64,000 nt of DNA from assembly GCA_029265355.1 (NCBI GenBank), contig JAJUJL010000023.1, positions 1 through 64,000 of the forward strand, in the 5' to 3' direction. The notes below the pieces were generated by a model. It was not told where the DNA came from and did not search any database. It saw only the letters and a list, made by a program, of their open reading frames with translations. Below are positions 38,911 through 47,015 of this stretch, in pieces. A program made the position numbers and the translations under genes. Position 1 is the first letter of the stretch. The number at the start of each line of letters is the position of its first letter. Source of the DNA: Chloroflexota bacterium. Its GTDB lineage: Bacteria; Chloroflexota; Anaerolineae; Anaerolineales; UBA4823.

Positions 38911-40077
38911 ATGGATAAACCACACGCAATTATCATCGGCGCCGGCTTCACCGGCGTCGCCACCGCGCACGACCTGGCGCTGCGCGGCTTCGATGTCACC
39001 GTCGTCGAGCGCGGCCCGATTGCTAACGGCACCTCCGGGCGCACCCACGGCTTGCTGCACTCCGGTGGTCGCTACGCCGTCAAAGACCAGGAATCGGCCA
39101 TCGAGTGCATCGATGAAAACATGATCCTGCGCAAAATCGTCCCCCAGGTGATCGAACCCAACGGGGGGCTGTTCATCGCCCTCACCGAGAGCGATCTGGA
39201 GTACGGCGAGCAGTTCATCGAGGGCTGCGAAGCCTGCCATATCCCCATCGAAGAGCTCAAGCCGCAGCAGGCGCTCAAGCTGGAGCCCAACCTCAACCCC
39301 AGGCTGCTGGCGGCCTTCACCATACCCGATGGCACCTTCGATCCGCTGCGCCTGGCGCTGTCCTTCGCCGCCACCGCCAAATCCAACGGCGCCAGGTTCC
39401 ACCTGTACACCGAGGTGGAAGGCTTGCTGCTGGACGGCCAGGGCAACGTGGTCGGCGTCAAGACCTGGGACCGCAAGACCAACCAGCGCGGCGAGCTGCG
39501 CGCCGATATCGTGGTCAACGCCACCGGCGCCTGGGCAGGCGAGATCACCGAGATGGCCGGCGCGTCTGTGCCGGTCAAGCCCACGCCAGGCATCATGGTG
39601 GCTTACGATCAGCGCCTGTGCCAGCGCGCCATCAATCGCCTGTGCCCGCCCTCCGACGGCGATATCATCCTGCCCCAGCGGCGCATGATGGTGGTCGGCA
39701 CCACCTCCTTCGAAGTCACCGACCTGGATTACGTGCCCGTCATCGAAGAGCAGATCGAGCTGATGCTGGAGCGCGGCGCCGAGATGGTGCCCGGCATCCG
39801 CCAGGCCAAGGTGCGCGGCGTTTACATGGCCACCCGCCCGCTGATCGGCGCCGGCGTCACCGGCCGCAGCATCGCCCGCACCTTCAAATGCTACGACCAC
39901 AAAGCCTCAGACAACGTTGACGGGCTGGTCACCATCACCGGCGGCAAAGCCACCACGCTGCGCGCCATGGCCGAAGCCACCGCCAACATGGTCTGCGCCA
40001 AGCTGGGCGTGACGGCGCAGTGCAGCACCAAGGATACGCCCCTGCTCAGCTACCGCCAATTCTATGCACTGCCCTGA
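38911..40077 (+). CDS. glpA: Glycerol-3-phosphate dehydrogenase, GlpA-type FAD subunit
   Basis: This 388-residue FAD protein of the GlpA/GlpD (DAO) family begins with the Rossmann motif IIIGAGFTGVATAHDLALRGFDVTVVERG. It continues with GTSGRTHGLLHSGGRYAV, VVNATGAWAGEI, and the C-terminal RPLIGAG and TITGGKATTLRAMAE. It oxidises glycerol 3-phosphate to dihydroxyacetone phosphate. It lacks the extra C-terminal ferredoxin-like domain of E. coli GlpA (about 540 residues). No glpB or glpC follows; instead the next three genes are of succinate-dehydrogenase type. It is probably membrane-associated through them. Confidence 0.9.
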   Translation: MDKPHAIIIGAGFTGVATAHDLALRGFDVTVVERGPIANGTSGRTHGLLHSGGRYAVKDQESAIECIDENMILRKIVPQVIEPNGGLFIALTESDLEYGEQFIEGCEACHIPIEELKPQQALKLEPNLNPRLLAAFTIPDGTFDPLRLALSFAATAKSNGARFHLYTEVEGLLLDGQGNVVGVKTWDRKTNQRGELRADIVVNATGAWAGEITEMAGASVPVKPTPGIMVAYDQRLCQRAINRLCPPSDGDIILPQRRMMVVGTTSFEVTDLDYVPVIEEQIELMLERGAEMVPGIRQAKVRGVYMATRPLIGAGVTGRSIARTFKCYDHKASDNVDGLVTITGGKATTLRAMAEATANMVCAKLGVTAQCSTKDTPLLSYRQFYALP

Positions 40078-40089
40078 CAGGGAGGCGCC

Positions 40090-40818
40090 ATGATCAACGA
40101 ATGGAAAATCACCCTCAAAATTTACCGCCAAAAAGGCCAGGAGCCGCCGCACTACGACACCTTCGAGCTGGAGGTCAATCCCGATGAATATGTGTTGGAC
40201 GCCATCGAGCGCGTCTGGGCTTTCCGCGACCGCTCGCTGACCTTCGCCCACGCCTGCCACCACTCCACCTGCGGCGCCTGCGGCATGCGCGTCAACGACG
40301 TCGAAAAGCTCACCTGCATCACCCCCATCCGCTCGGTGGTCGCCAACGGTGGTGTGCTCAAGGTCGACCCGATGCGCAACTTCCCCGTGGTCAGCGACCT
40401 GGTGGTTGACCTGGGCTCGCTCTACCAGCGCATGGACCAGGTCGGGCACCGTTCCGTGCTGCCCCTGGGTGAGGAACCCGCCCCGCACCCCGCCGCCGCC
40501 CCCGCCCCCGAAGATTTGCAGGCGCTGCGCCTGGCGGACTGCATCGAATGCGGCCTGTGCATCAGCGCCTGCCCGGTGGCCACCACCACACCCGCCTACC
40601 TGGGGCCGGCCGTCCTGGCCGGCGCTCAACAGCACGGCTTGAACGGCGATCTCAAGCTGCTCGAGCTGGTGGACAGCGACTCGGGCGTGTGGCGCTGCCA
40701 CAGCGCTTTTGAATGCACCGCCGTGTGCCCGTCCAATGTGGACCCCGCCCGGCGCATCATGGACCTGCGCCGCCAGGTGATCGGCGCCCGCATTGCCCGG
40801 TTCTTCGGCCGGGGTTGA
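40090..40818 (+). CDS. Succinate dehydrogenase/fumarate reductase-type iron-sulfur subunit
   Basis: This 242-residue protein has three cluster motifs in the SdhB/FrdB order. The N-terminal ferredoxin domain has [2Fe-2S] ligands in ACHHSTCGACGMRVN...LTC. The C-terminal domain has a [4Fe-4S] motif CIECGLCISACP, then CHSAFECTAVCPSNVDP, which fits the [3Fe-4S] site plus the last ligand. It carries electrons from a flavin subunit to a membrane anchor. It starts 12 bp after glpA, and no SdhA/FrdA gene is present, so its flavin partner here is probably GlpA. It is not GlpC-like: no CCG domains are present. GGGAGG precedes the ATG. Confidence 0.9.
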   Translation: MINEWKITLKIYRQKGQEPPHYDTFELEVNPDEYVLDAIERVWAFRDRSLTFAHACHHSTCGACGMRVNDVEKLTCITPIRSVVANGGVLKVDPMRNFPVVSDLVVDLGSLYQRMDQVGHRSVLPLGEEPAPHPAAAPAPEDLQALRLADCIECGLCISACPVATTTPAYLGPAVLAGAQQHGLNGDLKLLELVDSDSGVWRCHSAFECTAVCPSNVDPARRIMDLRRQVIGARIARFFGRG

Positions 40819-40838
40819 GCGAGGAGGATAAAACCACC

Positions 40839-41219
40839 ATGAGCAACAAACCTTCACCCTCGAACTGGCCCAAGTGGTTCGACCCCCGCCGCCGCGAGGC
40901 GGGAAGCTGGGCCTTCATCCTGAACCGGCTCTCGGCCCTGGGGTTGACCTTCTATCTCTTCCTGCACCTGATCGTGCTCGGCACCCTGGCGCAGGGCGAG
41001 GCCGCCTACGACAATTTCCTGGAAACCATTCACAACCCGCTCTTCATCCTGGGCGAGCTGGTGGTGATTGTCGGCGCGGTGTACCACGGGCTCAACGGCC
41101 TCCGCGTCGGGCTGACCTCCTTCGGCATTGGCGTCAGCGTCCAGAAGCAGCTCTTTTACATCACCCTGGCGATCACCGCGGTTGTCGCCGTGTTCTTCGC
41201 TGTCCGCATGTTCAGTTAG
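40839..41219 (+). CDS. SdhC-type cytochrome b membrane anchor subunit
   Basis: This 126-residue protein has three predicted membrane helices. The first, NRLSALGLTFYLFLHLIVLG, matches the SdhC pattern (QR-x-SG...FLHL). The second ends in AVYHGLNGLRVGLTSFG, whose His is the likely heme b ligand. It should anchor the Fe-S subunit and help form the quinone site. It lies 20 bp after that gene, with GAGGAGG upstream of the ATG. The N-terminal 25 residues are polar and rich in Pro, Arg and Trp. Confidence 0.85.
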   Translation: MSNKPSPSNWPKWFDPRRREAGSWAFILNRLSALGLTFYLFLHLIVLGTLAQGEAAYDNFLETIHNPLFILGELVVIVGAVYHGLNGLRVGLTSFGIGVSVQKQLFYITLAITAVVAVFFAVRMFS

Positions 41220-41229
41220 AGGTGCCATC

Positions 41230-41607
41230 ATGGTTGAAACGAACGCTGCACAATCTTCCACCGAGAGCGGCTGGTTGTGGCTGATCAAAATTCTCAGCGG
41301 GCTGCTCATCCTGGTGATCATCACCATCCACTTGATCGTCAACCACTTCGTCGGCTCAGCGGCTGGCTTGCTCACCTGGGCTGAGGTAGTGGCGTATTAC
41401 CAAAATCCGATCATCCCGCTGATGGAAGCGGCATTCCTGGTCTTCGCCGTTTCGCATGCCATGATCGGCCTGCGCAGCATCATCATCGACCTGCACCCCT
41501 CTCGCGCTGTGCTCAACGCCGTCACCTGGTTGTTGACCGGTGTGGGCGCAGCAGCCATCGCCTACGGCATCTGGTTGCTGTGGACCATCGTCGTGCAGGG
41601 GAGGTAA
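41230..41607 (+). CDS. SdhD-type membrane anchor subunit
   Basis: This 125-residue protein has three predicted membrane helices: ISGLLILVIITIHLIVNHFV, then FLVFAVSHAMIGLRSIIIDL, then WLLTGVGAAAIAYGIWLLW. SHAMIGLRSIIID matches the H-x3-G-x5-D pattern of SdhD, with the second likely heme or quinone-site His. It completes the B-C-D set after glpA. Start and stop fit tightly: 10 bp after SdhC and 19 bp before the DhaM-like gene. Confidence 0.83.
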   Translation: MVETNAAQSSTESGWLWLIKILSGLLILVIITIHLIVNHFVGSAAGLLTWAEVVAYYQNPIIPLMEAAFLVFAVSHAMIGLRSIIIDLHPSRAVLNAVTWLLTGVGAAAIAYGIWLLWTIVVQGR

Positions 41608-41626
41608 GCGCCACACGGAGGGGAGT

Positions 41627-44158
41627 ATGGTTGGGATCGTTATCGTCTCGCACAGCCGCCCATTGGCCAACGCCCTGGCGGACCTGGTGCGCCAGGTCGC
41701 CTCGCCGGAGGTGCCCATCGCGGTTGCCGCCGGCGTGGGAGAGGAGCGGGCTGAGTTTGGCACGGACGCGGTCGAGATCATGCAGGCCATCCTCTCGGTG
41801 GATTCGCCGGATGGCGTGCTGGTGCTGATGGACCTGGGCAGCGCCATTCTCAGCGCTGAGATGGCGTTGGAGCTGTTGCCGCCAGAAACCGCGGCGCGCA
41901 TCCGCTTCTGCGCGGCGCCGCTGGTGGAAGGCGCCATCGCCGCCGGCGTGCAGGCCGGGCTGGGCATGGACCTGCAAACGGTGTGCAGCGAGGCCTCCGA
42001 CGCTCTGCTGCCCAAGGCCGAGCAGCTCGGCGCGGCTCAGTCGCAGCCAACCGCCGCCGCGCCGCCGCCCGAGCCGCCCGCCCAGGATAGCCTGCAAACC
42101 ACGCTCACCCTGCACACCCTCCACGGACTGCACGCCCGCCCGGCGGCGCTCTTTGTGCAAACCGCCGCCCGCTTTGACGCCGATATTCGCGTCAAAAACC
42201 TGACCACCGGCAAAGGCCCGGTCTCTGCCCGCAGCCTGAATGCGCTGGCAACCCTGGCAGCGCTCCACGGTCACCAGGTGCAGGTCAGCGCCTCCGGTCC
42301 GCAGGCCGCCCAGGCCCTGGCCGCCCTGGAGGCGCTGGTTGCCGACAACTTCGGCGAACACACCCTGGCCCCCGCCCCGCCTGCTCCACCCGCCGCCCCG
42401 GCCCCCGCCCCGCTCCCCGCAGCCCTGCCCGGCGCGCTGATGGCGACCCCCGTCGCCGAGGGCGTCGCCCTGGGGCCGCTCTTCCGCTTCCAGCCGCCCC
42501 TGCCGCCCGTCTCCGCAGAGCCGGCGCAGCACCCCGAGCAAGAGCTGGCGCGCCTCAACCAGGCCATCGAGAGCACCCGCCAGGCCATCCGCCAGCGCAA
42601 GCAGACCATCGCCCTGGCCGCTGGCGCGCAAGAAGCCGCCATCTTCGACGCCCACCTGCTCATCCTGGAAGACCCAGAGCTGCTGGAGCAGGTGCAGGCG
42701 CTCATCCAGCAGGAGCATTTCAACGCCGCTTACGCCTGGAAGCAGGGCATCGACCGGGTGGCGGCCGCCTACCAGGCCCTGCCCGACCCCTACTTGCAGC
42801 AGCGCGCCGCCGACGTGCAGGATGTCGGCTCGCAGGTGCTCTTTGCCCTGGCGGGCAAAGCCAGCGGCCTGGAAATCCGCTTCCCAGAGCCATCCATCTT
42901 GTTCGCCGCTGACCTGACCCCCACCGAGACCGCCCAGCTCGACATGAGCCAGGTGCTGGGGGTGATCACCGTGGGCGGCGGACCCACCTCCCATTCCGCC
43001 ATACTGGCGCGCGCCCTGGGCATCCCCGCCGTCTCCGGCGCCAGCCTCAGCCTGGAGCAACACAGGGATGGCACGCTGGTCGGCCTGGACGGTGTGCGCG
43101 GCGCCATCTGGATCGAGCCGCCCCCTGCCGTGCAAAGCGACCTGCTGCAGCGCCGGACGGCCTGGTTGGAAGAGCGCCAGCGCCTGCTGCGCACCTCCCG
43201 CGCCCTGGCAGCCACCCGAGACGGACAGCGCATCGAGGTGGTCGCCAATGTCGGCAGCGTGCCAGACGCTCGCCTTGGCTTGCAAAACGGCGCCGAGGGC
43301 ATCGGCCTGCTGCGCACCGAGTTCCTGTACCTGACGCGCGCTTCCGCCCCCAGTGAGGACGAGCAGGTGCAGTCCCTGCGCCTGATCGCCCAGGAGATGG
43401 CTGCCGATGGCGACGCCAGCCGCCCGATCATCGTGCGCACGCTGGACATCGGCGGCGACAAAGAATTGCCCTACCTGCCCATGCTGCCAGAGGCCAACCC
43501 CTTCCTGGGCGTGCGCGCCCTCAGGCTCTCGCTGCGTTCCCCCGACATCTTCCGCGCCCAACTGCGCGCCGTGCTGCGCGCTGGCGATGGGTACAACTTC
43601 CGCATCATGTTCCCCATGGTCGCCAACCTGGATGAGCTCCTTGAAGCCCGCCGCCGCCTGGAGCAGGCGCATCAGGAGCTGCTCGCCGAGAACGTCCCCC
43701 ACGCCTGGCCGATCCAGACCGGCATCATGGTCGAAATTCCCTCCGCGGCGCTCACCAGCAACATTCTCGCCCCCCACGTGGATTTCTTCAGCATCGGCAC
43801 CAACGACCTGACCCAGTACACGCTGGCTGCCGAGCGCGGCAACCCGCTGCTGGCCGCCTACGCCGACGGCCTGCACCCCGCCGTGCTGCAGCTCATCCGC
43901 CAGGTGACCCGCGTCGCCCAGGCGCACGGCAAATGGGTGGGCGTGTGCGGCGAGCTGGCCGGCGACGCCCTGGCGGCGCCCATCCTGGTCGGCCTGGGCG
44001 TTTCCGAGCTGAGCATGAACCCCGCCGCCATCCCCAGGGTCAAGGCCGTGCTGCGCAACACCAACCTGGCTGAAGCCCAGGCCCTCGCCGATCGAGCGCT
44101 CTCCACGAAGAGCACCGCCGAAGCGCGCGCCCTGGCACAGGCTTTCGCCGCCTCGTAG
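41627..44158 (+). CDS. dhaM: DhaM-HPr-enzyme I fusion, PEP-dependent phosphoryl donor for dihydroxyacetone kinase
   Basis: This 843-residue protein has three phosphotransfer modules. An EIIA-Man-like DhaM domain (about 1-130) has active His9 in VIVSHS. An HPr domain (about 155-245) has His169 in GLHARPA. Enzyme I (about 268-843) has phospho-His456 in GGGPTSHSAILA. Pro/Ala linkers join them. Unlike E. coli DhaM, which keeps only the N-terminal part of enzyme I, the full PEP-binding barrel is present (RTEFLYL, GTNDLTQYTLAAERGN, VCGELAGD, LSMNPAAIPRVK). The protein can in principle autophosphorylate from PEP and feed DhaL. I start at the ATG at 41627 after GGAGGGGA; the longer frame lies in the upstream gene. 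Confidence 0.93.
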   Translation: MVGIVIVSHSRPLANALADLVRQVASPEVPIAVAAGVGEERAEFGTDAVEIMQAILSVDSPDGVLVLMDLGSAILSAEMALELLPPETAARIRFCAAPLVEGAIAAGVQAGLGMDLQTVCSEASDALLPKAEQLGAAQSQPTAAAPPPEPPAQDSLQTTLTLHTLHGLHARPAALFVQTAARFDADIRVKNLTTGKGPVSARSLNALATLAALHGHQVQVSASGPQAAQALAALEALVADNFGEHTLAPAPPAPPAAPAPAPLPAALPGALMATPVAEGVALGPLFRFQPPLPPVSAEPAQHPEQELARLNQAIESTRQAIRQRKQTIALAAGAQEAAIFDAHLLILEDPELLEQVQALIQQEHFNAAYAWKQGIDRVAAAYQALPDPYLQQRAADVQDVGSQVLFALAGKASGLEIRFPEPSILFAADLTPTETAQLDMSQVLGVITVGGGPTSHSAILARALGIPAVSGASLSLEQHRDGTLVGLDGVRGAIWIEPPPAVQSDLLQRRTAWLEERQRLLRTSRALAATRDGQRIEVVANVGSVPDARLGLQNGAEGIGLLRTEFLYLTRASAPSEDEQVQSLRLIAQEMAADGDASRPIIVRTLDIGGDKELPYLPMLPEANPFLGVRALRLSLRSPDIFRAQLRAVLRAGDGYNFRIMFPMVANLDELLEARRRLEQAHQELLAENVPHAWPIQTGIMVEIPSAALTSNILAPHVDFFSIGTNDLTQYTLAAERGNPLLAAYADGLHPAVLQLIRQVTRVAQAHGKWVGVCGELAGDALAAPILVGLGVSELSMNPAAIPRVKAVLRNTNLAEAQALADRALSTKSTAEARALAQAFAAS

Positions 44159-44175
44159 GAGCGCCCCGTTCGCCC

Positions 44176-44249
44176 CACATCCCGTAGGGGCGACCCATGC
44201 GAGATGGCTTCGCCGCCCGGCTGGGGCGCCGCGCTGCCCCGTTCGCCCC
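44176..44249 (+). repeat. 74-bp direct repeat, copy 1
   Basis: CACATCCCGTAGGGGCGACCC...CCGTTCGCCCC is repeated at 44287-44360 with few differences (TAGGGG/TCGGGG, CATG/CACG, GCTGCC/GCCCCC). It lies in the 208-bp gap between the dhaM-like and regulator genes and contains the GTAGGGGCG motif seen at REP-like sites elsewhere. Confidence 0.85.
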
Positions 44250-44286
44250 ACGTCCAGCGACGCACGGGTCGCCCAACCCCAACCCC

Positions 44287-44360
44287 CACATCCCGTCGGG
44301 GCGACCCACGCGAGATGGCTTCGCCGCCCGGCTGGGGCGCCGCGCCCCCCCGTTCGCCCC
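44287..44360 (+). repeat. 74-bp direct repeat, copy 2
   Basis: This is the second copy of the 74-bp repeat, 111 bp after the first. It ends 7 bp before the stop of the minus-strand regulator gene. Confidence 0.85.
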
Positions 44361-44366
44361 TACACC

Positions 44367-46751
44367 CTAACCTTCTCCCTTTGCAATCAATGCCCTGGCT
44401 TGCTGCAAGGCCTCATCCCGGCTCAACTTCCTTCCGCTCTCAAATTCCTCAATCCAGGCGCTTTGGCCGAGCTGCTGGCGCGCCTGGCGGCTGCGCTGTT
44501 CATTCAACTGCCGGTAAAAAATGGACAGGGAAACCCCCGATCGTTCGACCAGCGCATCGATGGCGCCGTACAGGCGAGCTGCCGCGGCTGCCTGCCTGCC
44601 GCCCGGCGGCGCCAGGAGCAGGTATCCGGCTGCCGCGCACAGGAACACAATCGCTCGCCGGATGTGAGCTCCGGTGTACGCGTAGGATTGCTCCAGCCAG
44701 TGCTGCGCCTGGGCGAATTGATTTTCAGCCAGCGCCGCCTCCGCCAGGTCCACCCTGGCAATCCCCTGGAAAATCGGCTCATCGTCGGTCAGCAGGTCGA
44801 GCGCTTCGTGCAGGATGGCCCTGGCATCCTCCCGCCGCCCCTCGAAAAGCGCCAGCTCTCCAAGCTGCGCCAGCGGCGCGCCTGGATTGAGGGCTTGCGG
44901 GTCAGCGCGCGCCAGCTCGAGGCACTCCTCCAGCACCCGGCGGGCTTCAGGGAAAAGGCCGCGCTCGAGATTGATCCGGCCCAGGCGGTTCAGATACACC
45001 GCCGTCGCGCTGCGCAAGCCCTGGGCGCGCCCCAACTGCACCGCCTGTTCGGTGTAAGACAGCCCGGTCTCGAAGTCGTGCAGTTGCCAGGCCAGGTCAG
45101 AAGCCATGCCCAGCAGGTCCAGGCGCGCTTGCACCGGTAAGTCGCCCGGCATAGCCAGCAACCGTTGGATAAACTGCAGCCCGGCCTTATCGTAGCCGAA
45201 CTTCGCCCAGTAACCTTCCAGCCGGATCACCAGCTCGTAACCCAGCCTGGCGCGCTGGGCAACCAGCGCCCAATTCAAGGAGGTATGCAAGTTTCCGACA
45301 TTGGCGGAAAGGAAGGATTCTCGCTCATCAACATCAGCGCTGCCGAAAGCCATCAACCGCTCCAGGTAATGACCGGCGCGCCGCTCCTCGAGCTCAGCGC
45401 GCCGAGCCGGGCTGAGCCGCAGGCTGGCATATTCGTGAATGATCTCCAGCATGCGCCAGCGCGGCTTTCCCTGCCCGCTCTCGCGCACCAGCAAAGAATG
45501 CTCGCTGAGGTCTTCCAGCCATTGGCGCACGGCAGCGCGCTCGGGAAGCGGCTCATCGCAGCAAATCGAGCGCGCCGCCTCCAGGTCGAATCCATCGACG
45601 AAAACCGACAGGCTGGAAAACAGCTCCTGCTGGGAGGGGGTGAGCAGCGTGTAGCTCCAGGCGACCACATTCTCCAGCGTGCGCTGCCGGGCAGGCAGAT
45701 CGCGCGCCGGAGTGCTCACCTGCTTCAACCAGCTCTCTCCTTCCGGGCGGTGCAGCAGCCCGTTCAATTCCTCCAGGCTCATGCGTTGCAGCGTAGCGGC
45801 TGCCAGCTCCAGCGCCAATGGGATACCTTCCAAATCCCGGCAGATGTCCACGATGGCGGCGGCATTCTCGGTGGTGGGCGTGAGGCCCGGCTGGTGCAGC
45901 CGGGTGCGCATCACAAAAAGCTGCACAGCTTCGTAGTCCATCAGGCTGGCGGGCCGCCGGGCAGCCTCTTGCGGCGGGATCGACAACGGCGGCACACGAT
46001 AGAGGTGCTCGCCATAGATGTAAAGCGGGATGCGGCTGGTAGCCAGGACTTTCACCTGCGCGCTGCGCTTGAGCAGGCCGGCAATTTCCACCGCTGCGTC
46101 GGTGACGTGCTCGAAGTTATCCAACACCAGCAGGAGCGAGCGGGCGTGCAGCTCGCGCGCGAGCTGCTCCAGGCTGGCAGCGGCTGGCACGCCCAGGCTC
46201 GCCAGGGCGCGGCAAACCGCCGGCAAGACAAAACTGGCATCTTCTACCTGCGCCAGGTCCACGAACCAGGCGCCATCCGCAAAATGAGCCAGCGCCTGCC
46301 TGGCGCTCTGAATGCTCAGGCGGGTCTTGCCAATGCCGGGAGGTCCGATCAAGGTGATCCATCGCACCGCCGCATCCTCCAGCAGCCTGGTGATGAATGT
46401 TGCATCCCGGATTCGGTCAATCAGCGAGGTCAGCGGCGCTGGCAGGTTTTCTGCAACCAGGGCCGGGACGCGTCTGCCGGCGGCGGCTGGCGCTGCCGCG
46501 GGCGCATGCAACGGCGGCAAGCCGCGAGCCATTCGCAAAAAAGTTTGGCGCTCAGTATCGGGTATCTGCAGCGCATCTGCCAGCAGCCCGGCAAGCTCCT
46601 GGGAGGGTTTGCGCTCTCCCGCTTCGAATTTGCGAATCGCCGCGCCTGAACAGCCTGCCAGCCTGCCCAACTGCTCCTGGGTCAGGTCCAGCAGCCGGCG
46701 CCGCCGCTTGAGCCACTGGCCGAAGCTCTCGAATTCGATCTCTGCACGCAT
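44367..46751 (-). CDS. XRE-type helix-turn-helix regulator with STAND ATPase and TPR domains
   Basis: This 794-residue protein starts with an XRE helix-turn-helix (FGQWLKRRRRLLDLTQEQLGRLAGCSGAAIRKFEAGERKPS, abbreviated as residues 10-50). A STAND/NB-ARC ATPase follows, with Walker A GPPGIGKT (about 135) and Walker B LLLVLDNFEH (about 205), then KVLATSRIPL and GIPLALELAAATL. The C-terminal half is helical with TPR-like repeats. Such proteins are signal-responsive transcription factors. The target is unknown; it could act on the convergent dhaM region or the divergent lipoprotein gene. Direct repeats of TTGTCACGCT lie right at its start codon, suggesting autoregulation. Confidence 0.86.
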   Translation of the reverse strand: MRAEIEFESFGQWLKRRRRLLDLTQEQLGRLAGCSGAAIRKFEAGERKPSQELAGLLADALQIPDTERQTFLRMARGLPPLHAPAAAPAAAGRRVPALVAENLPAPLTSLIDRIRDATFITRLLEDAAVRWITLIGPPGIGKTRLSIQSARQALAHFADGAWFVDLAQVEDASFVLPAVCRALASLGVPAAASLEQLARELHARSLLLVLDNFEHVTDAAVEIAGLLKRSAQVKVLATSRIPLYIYGEHLYRVPPLSIPPQEAARRPASLMDYEAVQLFVMRTRLHQPGLTPTTENAAAIVDICRDLEGIPLALELAAATLQRMSLEELNGLLHRPEGESWLKQVSTPARDLPARQRTLENVVAWSYTLLTPSQQELFSSLSVFVDGFDLEAARSICCDEPLPERAAVRQWLEDLSEHSLLVRESGQGKPRWRMLEIIHEYASLRLSPARRAELEERRAGHYLERLMAFGSADVDERESFLSANVGNLHTSLNWALVAQRARLGYELVIRLEGYWAKFGYDKAGLQFIQRLLAMPGDLPVQARLDLLGMASDLAWQLHDFETGLSYTEQAVQLGRAQGLRSATAVYLNRLGRINLERGLFPEARRVLEECLELARADPQALNPGAPLAQLGELALFEGRREDARAILHEALDLLTDDEPIFQGIARVDLAEAALAENQFAQAQHWLEQSYAYTGAHIRRAIVFLCAAAGYLLLAPPGGRQAAAAARLYGAIDALVERSGVSLSIFYRQLNEQRSRQARQQLGQSAWIEEFESGRKLSRDEALQQARALIAKGEG

Positions 46752-46752
46752 C

Positions 46753-46784
46753 TTGTCACGCTTTTTGTCACGCTGGGAGTGACC
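46753..46784. promoter_or_regulatory. Direct repeats at the regulator start
   Basis: TTGTCACGCT occurs at 46753-46762 and 46765-46774 (12-bp period), and GTGAC at 46779-46783 makes an inverted partner. They occupy the leader just before the regulator's start codon, a likely operator for a self-regulating XRE protein. Confidence 0.45.
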
Positions 46785-46909
46785 TTTCCAGCGAGAAAGA
46801 AGAGTATGCTTTCGCTTGCATGCTTAATTGTACACGTTCTGCAACCAACCGGCGGTTTCACGCTGAAAAGCTGCTCGCACGATGTGGGCCACGCAAAACG
46901 ACCTGATAG

Positions 46910-47006
46910 GAGATTGCCACGACCAGGGCTGAGGAAAGCGCCTCAGCATCAGGCGGGTAGAAAACACCCGACGCTGGTATCGCAATGACAGCTAAGATCA
47001 AAAAAG
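46910..47006 (+). repeat. Interspersed repeat, copy 2 (right half conserved)
   Basis: GAGATTGCCACGACCAG and the right 37 bp ending GATCAAAAAAG match the copy at 28842-28956. The left TGTCATTGCG end is lost or replaced. It ends nine bases before the lipoprotein start codon. No other feature is seen in the gap 46785-47015. Confidence 0.6.
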
Positions 47007-47015
47007 GGATAGAAA

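Noticed and set aside
41522-44251. A 909-codon minus-strand frame opposite the DhaM-HPr-EI gene
   Set aside because: Low-complexity Gly/Gln/His-rich translation with no motif; the opposite strand has complete phosphotransferase signatures.
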